DNA of 64,000 nt from CAIYUC01 sp963682005 (GTDB lineage: Bacteria > Bacteroidota > Bacteroidia > Bacteroidales > FEN-979). The number at the start of each line of letters is the position of its first letter. Positions within the stretch are counted from its first letter, which is position 1. A program made the position numbers and the translations under genes. Positions 49,709-57,754 of this stretch are shown here, piece after piece. Location of the stretch: contig OY820914.1 of NCBI GenBank assembly GCA_963682005.1, forward strand, positions 2,728,001 to 2,792,000. The letters run 5' to 3'. The notes beneath the pieces were generated by a model, which worked only from the letters and a program-made list of their open reading frames with translations, did no database searches and was not told the origin of the DNA.

Positions 49709-51004
49709 CTACTTTGTGATATAAACATCATATTGTGAAGTTGTTTTTTGGGTGGTTCGTTTGTGCTTTACCAAATCAATAAAACCTACTCTTTTAATTT
49801 CTAATGATGTTTTATACCCTGAATCCCTATCTATTGAATGTGTTGATCTGCAAACATGATATTTTCCGGATAATTTACCAATACCGGTAAACTGAAAATT
49901 TACACCAGCTACAAATATTTCATTTCCTTCAATGGTAATATTTCCTTCCTGTTGGTTAATGTTATTCCTTAATAATGCAGCATTTCCAACGGCTTCTGCT
50001 TGCTGTTCATCCTCTACATTTGCATTTGTGATATTTAAATCATCCTCAGTTATTGATGATTCATAACCCGCTCCCATGTCTGGGAGAGGTGTCCCGCTGG
50101 AAGCTGCTTGAATTCTTTGTTCGTTTTCCTGATTTATAAATTCTTGTAATGTCATGGTGTCGCTCACTTCTTCATAACCTGCGGGGGCGTTAGGATATTT
50201 TTTTATAAATGCTTCATGCTTTTTTGTATTCTTAATTTTATCTACATAGGCTGATAGTGGGGCAATAATTTCATATTCTAACCCGTCTGCGTTTAATACT
50301 TTTATGGGTTTTATGGTATATTCAACTACTTTATTTGTAGTGGGGTTGTGGTGTTTTACAACTGCTTTCCGGTAAACTTTTGCACTTTTATCTAAAATGC
50401 TTCCATGCCTACAATCATTTCTATCAATAGTCCTGATTGAATTACCTGCGATTATTTCGTATATGGAAGTAAATACTAACCTAGATCCTTTTACGGAAAA
50501 CATATATCCATAATCAAAAGCCAACCTTTGAAGAAATGCTAAATCCGTTTCATTGTTTTGTGTCCTACGGATGAATTTTATTTCCTCAATGGTTCCTTCT
50601 ACTTTTAAACCATTATCATTTGCAACCTTTTCAACAATCTGTTTTAATGTTGTATTTTCGTGTGCTGTAGATTTTTTAGTACGTAGGTTCCCGGTTATCT
50701 TTGTTGATATTGCTTTTATATTCACTACATCCGGAGGAAATGAAAGTTCTATTTCATCTATTTCAAATTCCCCACAGTTCATTAATAGATTTTTCCCCAT
50801 ACTGGCAGTTAATTTTGCACCCTTTTCAGGGTACCAATCATTTTCCCATAAAGCGTCAACATTTTCTAACTCTAATGTAAGTTCATCCGCTTCTCCCTCT
50901 GTTTTATCTTTGTATTCTATCAAAAGAAGGAATTGGGAAATATCCTTAGAAATATCCTTATTGTTATAAGTTACTGTGTATTGTCCCTTGCTTAAAGTTT
51001 CCAT
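49709..51004 (-). CDS. Phage late-control D (tail hub) family protein
   Basis: The 431-residue protein resembles the phage P2 gpD/Phage_GPD family of baseplate hub proteins (VgrG-like fold). It opens with a beta-rich domain (GQYTVTYNNKDISKDISQFL, LTLELENVDALW) and contains the NETDLAFLQRLAFDYGYMFSV segment typical of this family near residue 150. A C-terminal region with INQQEGNITIEGN and FTGIGKLSGKYHVCRSTHSID follows. In phages it joins the tail tube to the spike. No other tail gene is present in the element, so it is an orphan hub protein. It begins 250 bp after the replication gene and ends 8 bp before repeat array 1. Composition is AT-rich. Confidence 0.75.
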   Translation of the reverse strand: METLSKGQYTVTYNNKDISKDISQFLLLIEYKDKTEGEADELTLELENVDALWENDWYPEKGAKLTASMGKNLLMNCGEFEIDEIELSFPPDVVNIKAISTKITGNLRTKKSTAHENTTLKQIVEKVANDNGLKVEGTIEEIKFIRRTQNNETDLAFLQRLAFDYGYMFSVKGSRLVFTSIYEIIAGNSIRTIDRNDCRHGSILDKSAKVYRKAVVKHHNPTTNKVVEYTIKPIKVLNADGLEYEIIAPLSAYVDKIKNTKKHEAFIKKYPNAPAGYEEVSDTMTLQEFINQENEQRIQAASSGTPLPDMGAGYESSITEDDLNITNANVEDEQQAEAVGNAALLRNNINQQEGNITIEGNEIFVAGVNFQFTGIGKLSGKYHVCRSTHSIDRDSGYKTSLEIKRVGFIDLVKHKRTTQKTTSQYDVYITK

Positions 51005-51139
51005 AATATATTGATTTATAGGTTAATATTAAAACATTGGTAACATCATAATTTACACTTGGTAATACCTTTGAATCCTGGTGTTAAATTTATTCAAATC
51101 AGTATAGAATAACATTAAAATTTCTTTAAAAGTCATCAA

Positions 51140-51240
51140 CTTGGTTACACTTGAAAAAAATCTACGTCTAAGGCGGTGCCGGGGTTTCCATACCCGCATA
51201 ATGTTACACCTCAGGAAGGACCCAAGCCCACCCCCCTATC
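51140..51240. other. GC-rich intergenic island in AT-rich cargo
   Basis: Between the gpD-like and replication genes, about 100 bp are much richer in G and C than the flanking DNA. The island includes short inverted repeats (GCGG/CCGC and GGGT/ACCC around 51171-51199) and a C-rich stretch near 51225-51237. It could be a structured RNA, a terminator or a replication origin. I see no match to a known nick-site consensus. Confidence 0.35.
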
Positions 51241-51255
51241 TAATTTTGGTCATAT

Positions 51256-52884
51256 TCATCTGTTTGATATATTATATTTTGCCGTTACCCTCTGTTTTAC
51301 TTTCCCCTTTAACCTCCTGGTGGTCTTATTCTCGATCAATCCCATGATAAAGGATTCAGGCACCAGGTCAATATTTATCATGTACTTTTTTATTCTTTCC
51401 TGTTGTGTTTGGATAATAGCATCACCAGGAATAACCCCTAACCTTATTGCACGATAGACATAAGAAGGAGAGCACCCGCAATATTTTGAATAATCGCTTA
51501 TTGTTCCTTTGCTTTTTTTCAAATCTCTATGATACTGAACGCCTGGGTAAATGGTGTTAAATTTCCTTTTAGTTCTTTCTCTTTTCTTTTTTACGTATTT
51601 CTTACCGAAATGTTTATCAGCAATACTGAAATCTATCATTACATCATTTGCCCGTTTTATTTCATTAATTGCTGAAGGTGGTATTTCCCCTTTTTTAATT
51701 CCATACCTGATAGAAGATTCATCACAACCTATAATTTTTGCGGTACCTCTACAACTATATAATTTCCCCTTAGTATTTACTACTTTTTTTTCCGTGGTCG
51801 TTATCTGTTTTGACATCGTACTATACAGGTCAAAAGGGATAATATTGATTTTTGTATATATGTCTATCCCATTTGCTTTTTGTTCTGATCCATTTTTTTT
51901 AAAATTCGATTCTAAAAAAGTGGTCAAATTAGATAACGTTTTTTCATTTACCTGGTTTAATTCGTTCCATTTATCAGAAATTAATTTCCCTATAAACCCT
52001 TGTAAATCCTGTTTCCCGAATAATTTTATTAGCTTTATAAATCTGTTTTTCCTCTTTTTAACTGTGTTTTTGTTTTCATCCCTCCATATATCCCATATTT
52101 GAGGGTTTTGACATTGAATGAGAAACAACCGGTTCTTTTCATTAAGTTGATCCAATTTTATAGAATAATCATAAATTAGAAGGTCTTTCCAGTTTTCTGT
52201 TAAGATTGTTCCAAGAGTGGAAAATATATCCTGATTTAATAAGTCAGGCAAATAAAATAACCTTGTAATCCCTTCTTTTTTGAAGCGGTTATTCAGATAC
52301 TCCATTTTCTTAACCTTAATTTCAAACCTGAATAACTCATCATCCAAATTATTCTGTTTCCCCTTATCATATGCTTTAACCGTGTATTGAACATGGGTAC
52401 ATTCTCTAAAATATTTTTCTTTTGAAAATTCCTGATTAAACTGGGTTCCTGAATGGTTTATGATTGAACGTAAAATTTCATCTACTTTAATGGGATCGGT
52501 AAAGATATTTACCCCAAATTCAAACGGGTTAACCTTGCAATGGAAAGGATTAATACTGAATCTTTGGCAAAGGTCTATACAGGCTGCGAATATATCATTA
52601 ATTGAAAAATCATTATAGTTATGGTTTTCCCCGATTGAAATGTAATTATAGTATCTGTGTAATGATCCACGTATGTAAAGGGAGTTTTTTTGAGTAATGG
52701 CAAATCTTAATACAACTTCATTTTCTTTTGGGAAATGGTCTAAGGCTGGAAAATTGGCGGTTTGGTTGTAATATTCCCCTGTGTCCTGGTCAAATCCATT
52801 AGTCAACCATTTCAGGGATGAATTGGTTAGTATTTTTGATACGCAATCAGGATCATCTATTTTAAAAACAAATCCATCTATCAT
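51256..52884 (-). CDS. Gene II/X-like (rolling-circle) replication initiator, probable
   Basis: The 542-residue protein has an N-terminal half with the pattern of phage/plasmid gene II/X-type replication proteins. It shows VVLRFAI (58-63), the GSLHRYYN motif (73-80), EFGVNI (122-127) and a YDKGKQ...FRFEIK segment (172-190), where the catalytic tyrosine region and the following conserved strand are expected. The C-terminal third has two HTH-like repeats ending GxIPxxAI (about 379-405 and 463-488). Such proteins nick one strand and start rolling-circle replication of filamentous phages and related elements. The start overlaps the stop of the 141-aa gene by one base (TAATG), so they are coupled. 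Exact family membership needs profile searches. Confidence 0.65.
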   Translation of the reverse strand: MIDGFVFKIDDPDCVSKILTNSSLKWLTNGFDQDTGEYYNQTANFPALDHFPKENEVVLRFAITQKNSLYIRGSLHRYYNYISIGENHNYNDFSINDIFAACIDLCQRFSINPFHCKVNPFEFGVNIFTDPIKVDEILRSIINHSGTQFNQEFSKEKYFRECTHVQYTVKAYDKGKQNNLDDELFRFEIKVKKMEYLNNRFKKEGITRLFYLPDLLNQDIFSTLGTILTENWKDLLIYDYSIKLDQLNEKNRLFLIQCQNPQIWDIWRDENKNTVKKRKNRFIKLIKLFGKQDLQGFIGKLISDKWNELNQVNEKTLSNLTTFLESNFKKNGSEQKANGIDIYTKINIIPFDLYSTMSKQITTTEKKVVNTKGKLYSCRGTAKIIGCDESSIRYGIKKGEIPPSAINEIKRANDVMIDFSIADKHFGKKYVKKKRERTKRKFNTIYPGVQYHRDLKKSKGTISDYSKYCGCSPSYVYRAIRLGVIPGDAIIQTQQERIKKYMINIDLVPESFIMGLIENKTTRRLKGKVKQRVTAKYNISNR

Positions 52885-53309
52885 TAGTGGATGATCTTAG
52901 CGATTTCTTTCCGTTTTGAATATTCCATGAAGCGGTTAATAAATTCATCTATCCCTGTTGAATTTACTGTGAAATTCTTAAAAAAGTAAAGGATAAAACC
53001 AGCTTCGCAATCATCCCACATTTTTAGTAGGAAAAACCAATTTTGAAAGGGTATAGGGTGTACTTTGACCCGGTTATTATAATACCAGAAAAGATGATCT
53101 GTTTTATATAGTCGGATCTCAAAAGGGTATCTATCATTTTTTAATTGGGGTTGATGTAGTAAAATGCCAGTATTATCAGGCCTTATAACCTTTAATTTAT
53201 ACGGGATAGGTAGTATTGAAAAATTCCCTTTTTTTAACTGGTATAGGCCTTTTCTATCCAGTACATAAACAAACCTGAATGATTTAGTAAATATTTGCTC
53301 TGTATCCAT
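52884..53309 (-). CDS. Unknown 141-aa protein of the replication operon
   Basis: The protein is AT-rich in codon use and rich in aromatic residues (FWYYNNRV, NWFFLLKMW). It has no signal peptide or clear transmembrane helix. I do not recognise the family. It starts 2 bp after the stop of the HTH gene and its stop overlaps the start of the replication gene, so all three form one tightly packed operon. A role in replication control or as a DNA-binding accessory is an inference from position only. Confidence 0.75.
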   Translation of the reverse strand: MDTEQIFTKSFRFVYVLDRKGLYQLKKGNFSILPIPYKLKVIRPDNTGILLHQPQLKNDRYPFEIRLYKTDHLFWYYNNRVKVHPIPFQNWFFLLKMWDDCEAGFILYFFKNFTVNSTGIDEFINRFMEYSKRKEIAKIIH

Positions 53310-53311
53310 TG

Positions 53312-53620
53312 TTAGCCCCTTCCATGCTTGTATTTTGTTTCCTGGATACGTTTTACTGATTCCCGTACTTCCTCAGTTTTGTAAAGAATTCTACCTCCAA
53401 TATGGTACCCTTTTACGGTCCCTTTTTTGGTAAATGAATGCAGTGTGCAAAGGGAAATTCTTAACAGTTTACAGGCTTCTTTGCGGGTCAAATATTCGCT
53501 GTCTGTGGTTGTCTTGGGTGGTTCGGGTTTATGCTGTGAAAGTTTTTCTTCAATGACCATCCCGATCATATCCCGGAATTCTTTCAACGGGGTTGAATGT
53601 AAAATAATTGATTTGTCCAT
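53312..53620 (-). CDS. Helix-turn-helix excisionase/MerR-like DNA-binding protein
   Basis: The 102-residue protein has a central HTH of the excisionase/HTH_17 type (residues 44-81: LTRKEACKLLRISLCTLH, then a wing with GYHIGGRILY) and a charged C-terminal tail (YKHGRG). Small proteins of this type act as recombination directionality factors or replication-operon regulators in Bacteroidota mobile elements. It is the first gene of its operon. A perfect palindrome (53703-53714) and a -7 motif lie just upstream and are candidate targets. Confidence 0.85.
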   Translation of the reverse strand: MDKSIILHSTPLKEFRDMIGMVIEEKLSQHKPEPPKTTTDSEYLTRKEACKLLRISLCTLHSFTKKGTVKGYHIGGRILYKTEEVRESVKRIQETKYKHGRG

Positions 53621-53644
53621 GATCCTATTTTTTTAAAAACGGAT

Positions 53645-53652
53645 CAAATATA
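53645..53652 (-). promoter_or_regulatory. -7 element of the HTH-replication operon
   Basis: TATATTTG on the minus strand matches TAnnTTTG, 24 bp upstream of the HTH start codon. No TTTG is seen at -33, so activation or a weak promoter is possible. Confidence 0.45.
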
Positions 53653-53687
53653 ATATAGTAAAGTGTTAATAAATTGAATTTGAATTA

Positions 53688-53714
53688 TTTGTAGTATTTT
53701 TTTGTAGTACTACA
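53688..53714. promoter_or_regulatory. candidate operator: TGTAGTACTACA palindrome
   Basis: A perfect 12-bp palindrome TGTAGTACTACA (53703-53714) is preceded by a direct copy of its left half, TTTGTAGTA (53688-53696). It sits between the HTH promoter and array 2, where a regulator such as the adjacent HTH protein could bind. Confidence 0.4.
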
Positions 53715-53779
53715 GGAAAATAATAATACCTGTTTTCTTTAATCTATCTCTTATAGTGAAGTAGGAATTTTGCAGCTGG

Positions 53780-56722
53780 TGCCCGGCCTGGTGAAGATCC
53801 TTTTTCCCAGGTGAAGGAATCAGGTCATTCAGGGTAATGAATCATTCCGGAAACCTCACAGGATCGGACCGGATGAAGGGGTTACTGGTCCCGGCCTGGT
53901 GAAGATCCTTTTTCCCAGGTGAAGGAATCAGGTCATTCAGGGTAATGAATCATTCCGGATATCGTCACAGGATCGGACCGGCTCCCATGGTTACTGATCT
54001 CCGACCTGGTGAAGATCCTCTTTCCCATGCGAAGGAATCAGGTTATTCAGGGTAATGAATCATTCCGGAAACCTCACAGGATCGGACCGGATGAAGGGGT
54101 TACTGATCTCCGACCTGGTGAAGATCCTTTTTCCCAGGTGAAGGAATCAGGTCATTCAGGGTAATGAATCATTCCGGAAACCTCACAGGATCGGACCGGC
54201 TCCCATGGTTACTGGTCCCGGCCTGGTGAAGATCCTTTTTCCCAGGTGAAGGAATCAGGTCATTCAGGGTAATGAATCATTCCGGAAACCTCACAGGATC
54301 GGACCGGATGAAGGGGTTACTGATCTCCGACCTGGTGAAGATCCTCTTTCCCAGGTGAAGGAATCAGGTCATTCAGGGTAATGAATCATTCCGGAAACCT
54401 CACAGGATCGGACCGGATGAAGGGGTTACTGATCTCCGACCTGGTGAAGATCCTCTTTCCCAGGTGAAGGAATCAGGTCATCCAGGGTAATGAATCATTC
54501 CGGATATCGTCACAGGATCGGACCGGCTCCCATGGTTACTGATCTCCGACCTGGTGAAGATCCTCTTTCCCATGCGAAGGAATCAGGTTATCCAGAGTAA
54601 TGAATCATTCCGGAAACCTCACAGGATCGGACCGGATGAAGGGGTTACTGATCTCCGACCTGGTGAAGATCCTCTTTCCCAGGTGAAGGAATCAGGTCAT
54701 CCAGGGTAATGAATCATTCCGGAAACCTCACAGGATCGGACCGGCTCCCATGGTTACTGGTCCCGGCCTGGTGAAGATCCTCTTTCCCAGGTGAAGGAAT
54801 CAGGTCATCCAGGGTAATGAATCATTCCGGATATCGTCACAGGATCGGACCGGCTCCCATGGTTACTGATCTCCGACCTGGTGAAGATCCTCTTTCCCAT
54901 GCGAAGGAATCAGGTTATCCAGAGTAATGAATCATTCCGGAAACCTCACAGGATCGGACCGGATGAAGGGGTTACTGATCTCCGACCTGGTGAAGATCCT
55001 CTTTCCCATGCGAAGGAATCAGGTTATCCAGAGTAATGAATCATTCCGGAAACCTCACAGGATCGGACCGGATGAAGGGGTTACTGATCTCCGACCTGGT
55101 GAAGATCCTCTTTCCCAGGTGAAGGAATCAGGTCATCCAGGGTAATGAATCATTCCGGAAACCTCACAGGATCGGACCGGCTCCCATGGTTACTGGTCCC
55201 GGCCTGGTGAAGATCCTCTTTCCCAGGTGAAGGAATCAGGTCATCCAGGGTAATGAATCATTCCGGATATCGTCACAGGATCGGACCGGATGAAGGGGTT
55301 ACTGATCTCCGACCTGGTGAAGATCCTTTTTCCCAGGTGAAGGAATCAGGTCATTCAGGGTAATAAATCATTCCGGATATCGTCACAGGATCGGACCGGA
55401 TGAAGGGGTTACTGATCTCCGACCTGGTGAAGATCCTTTTTCCCAGGTGAAGGAATCAGGTCATTCAGGGTAATAAATCATTCCGGAAACCTCACAGGAT
55501 CGGACCGGATGAAGGGGTTACTGATCTCCGACCTGGTGAAGATCCTTTTTCCCAGGTGAAGGAATCAGGTCATTCAGGGTAATGAATCATTCCGGAAACC
55601 TCACAGGATCGGACCGGCTCCCATGGTTACTGGTCCCGGCCTGGTGAAGATCCTTTTTCCCAGGTGAATGAATCAGGTCATTCAGGGTAATGAATCATTC
55701 CGGAAACCTCACAGGATCGGACCGGATGAAGGGGTTACTGATCTCCGACCTGGTGAAGATCCTTTTTCCCAGGTGAATGAATCAGGTCATTCAGGGTAAT
55801 GAATCATTCCGGAAACCTCACAGGATCGGACCGGATGAAGGGGTTACTGATCTCCGACCTGGTGAAGATCCTCTTTCCCAGGTGAAGGAATCAGGTCATT
55901 CAGGGTAATGAATCATTCCGGAAACCTCACAGGATCGGACCGGATGAAGGGGTTACTGATCTCCGACCTGGTGAAGATCCTTTTTCCCAGGTGAAGGAAT
56001 CAGGTCATTCAGGGTAATGAATCATTCCGGATATCGTCACAGGATCGGACCGGCTCCCATGGTTACTGGTCCCGGCCTGGTGAAGATCCTTTTTCCCAGG
56101 TGAAGGAATCAGGTCATTCAGGGTAATGAATCATTCCGGAAACCTCACAGGATCGGACCGGATGAAGGGGTTACTGATCTCCGACCTGGTGAAGATCCTT
56201 TTTCCCAGGTGAAGGAATCAGGTCATTCAGGGTAATGAATCATTCCGGAAACCTCACAGGATCGGACCGGCTCCCATGGTTACTGGTCCCGGCCTGGTGA
56301 AGATCCTTTTTCCCAGGTGAAGGAATCAGGTCATTCAGGGTAATGAATCATTCCGGAAACCTCACAGGATCGGACCGGCTCCCATGGTTACTGGTCCCGG
56401 CCTGGTGAAGATCCTCTTTCCCAGGTGAAGGAATCAGGTCATCCAGGGTAATGAATCATTCCGGAAACCTCACAGGATCGGACCGGCTCCCATGGTTACT
56501 GATCTCCGACCTGGTGAAGATCCTCTTTCCCAGGTGAAGGAATCAGGTCATCCAGGGTAATGAATCATTCCGGATATCGTCACAGGATCGGACCGGCTCC
56601 CATGGTTACTGGTCCCGGCCTGGTGAAGATCCTCTTTCCCAGGTGAAGGAATCAGGTCATCCAGGGTAATGAATCATTCCGGAAACCTCACAGGATCGGA
56701 CCGGATGAAGGGGTTACTGATC
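53780..56722. repeat. Repeat array 2: 27 units of the same ~109-bp repeat
   Basis: I again count 27 unit starts (53787 to 56619), spaced 108-110 bp, in the same orientation as array 1 and with the same set of alternative blocks. Units 12 to 18 (54986-55748) show the same order of seven unit types as units 3 to 9 of array 1 (47041-47803). The right edge (56722) directly abuts the stop codon of the 220-aa gene. The repeat DNA is GC-richer than the genes on either side. No frame runs through it. Confidence 0.97.
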
Positions 56723-57385
56723 CTACGAAGAAATAATTATACCCTTTTCCTTTAATTTATCTCTCAGATATTCAACCTTTTTCTTATCATATTCTTTGGT
56801 AGTGCGTCCGTATTTAATTAAACCTTCTCTGATATTTTGCGGGGTTTTATCGAAAAGTAAGGATAATAGAGCCGCTTTTTTACTATTCTTTCCCCCTGTA
56901 AGTTTGTTTATCTGTTCGTTAATATCTAAAATTTCTAATAATATTAATTGCTCTTGAATTGTAGGCCGTTTACGTTTACCTTTAATGGTGTTTTCTATCT
57001 CATTTGTTGCAATATTTTGTAATTCCTTCTTTTTTTCTATAATCCATTCATTAATGAGTTTTTCCCGTAATTGTCCCCCGGCAATATCCAGCAAGTTTTT
57101 ATATTTAAAATCATCCCTTTTCATTTCTGATATTGTCCATTCCACAAAATAAAAGAAATCAATATGCTCCCTTTGGCAATTGTCAAACTGGTAGGATAAA
57201 AATGAAGTACAATGCGAAGGTAAACCAATAAAAATATGACTAAAATAATTTTCCGCTATTACCTTATTTCTTTCTTCTGTGGATAGTTTATCATATTCGC
57301 TTTTACTTAATTTAAATAGGGTTATTTCATTCGGATCATTCCGTTCCTGGTCATTACAAACAAAGGATAAATAAAGAAAGTACAT
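56723..57385 (-). CDS. Unknown 220-aa protein of the integrase operon
   Basis: The protein is mostly hydrophilic and helical. A lysine-rich central segment (NTIKGKRKRPTIQEQ) and a C-terminal region (LLSLLFDKTPQNIREGLIKYG) resemble sequences found at the ends of regulatory or replication-linked proteins of Bacteroidota mobile elements. I cannot assign a family. It starts 20 bp after the 98-aa gene and its stop codon abuts repeat array 2. Composition is AT-rich like the rest of the cargo. Confidence 0.75.
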   Translation of the reverse strand: MYFLYLSFVCNDQERNDPNEITLFKLSKSEYDKLSTEERNKVIAENYFSHIFIGLPSHCTSFLSYQFDNCQREHIDFFYFVEWTISEMKRDDFKYKNLLDIAGGQLREKLINEWIIEKKKELQNIATNEIENTIKGKRKRPTIQEQLILLEILDINEQINKLTGGKNSKKAALLSLLFDKTPQNIREGLIKYGRTTKEYDKKKVEYLRDKLKEKGIIISS

Positions 57386-57405
57386 AGGTTTGTATTTTAA
57401 ATGTG

Positions 57406-57702
57406 TTATCGGACAATCTTAAGGGAAAATTCTGATCGGTAATTTTTAATTTTTTTATCTATGAATTCTGTTTGGTATCTGTTTAATAAATCCTGTTGCT
57501 GTGATATTGTATTAAGTAGTTGCATATTAATATAATGCTGTTGGTCAATTTCTTTTTTCAAATTATTAATTCTGATCTGCCATATTTTAACAGCATTATC
57601 ACCTGCTTTCTGTAATATTTTAATTCTATTATTAGCTTTTTTAAGTTCTAAGCTATCAATATTTTCGGGCTTTTTGCTCATATTACTTTTATTCATAATC
57701 AA
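57406..57702 (-). CDS. Small coiled-coil protein
   Basis: The 98-residue protein is predicted to be almost all helical, with heptad-like spacing (LELKKANNRIKILQKAGDNA, then INNLKKEIDQQHYINMQLL) and no membrane segment. It lies between the integrase and the 220-aa gene on the same strand, so it is likely co-transcribed with both. Function unknown; a DNA-binding or scaffold role is possible. Confidence 0.65.
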   Translation of the reverse strand: MIMNKSNMSKKPENIDSLELKKANNRIKILQKAGDNAVKIWQIRINNLKKEIDQQHYINMQLLNTISQQQDLLNRYQTEFIDKKIKNYRSEFSLKIVR

Positions 57703-57754
57703 TATTTTTAAATTTGAGTTCTTGAAAATAGTCTGAGTTTCTATTTTTTAAGAT

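Noticed and set aside
48180..55145. Repeated 72-residue open frames inside the arrays (for example 48180-48398, 48724-48942, 54927-55145)
   Set aside because: They exist only where certain unit variants follow each other. The ~109-bp period shifts frame each unit, and different frames of the same repeat are read. They are by-products of the repeat, not genes.
46785..56722. CRISPR array
   Set aside because: Units are ~109 bp and almost entirely conserved, with no unique spacers and no cas genes. Variation is limited to a few recurring alternatives.
46785..56722. Integron attC array or diversity-generating retroelement
   Set aside because: No gene cassettes lie between units and the integrase is of phage type, not an IntI. 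There is no reverse transcriptase, and the variation is not adenine-directed.
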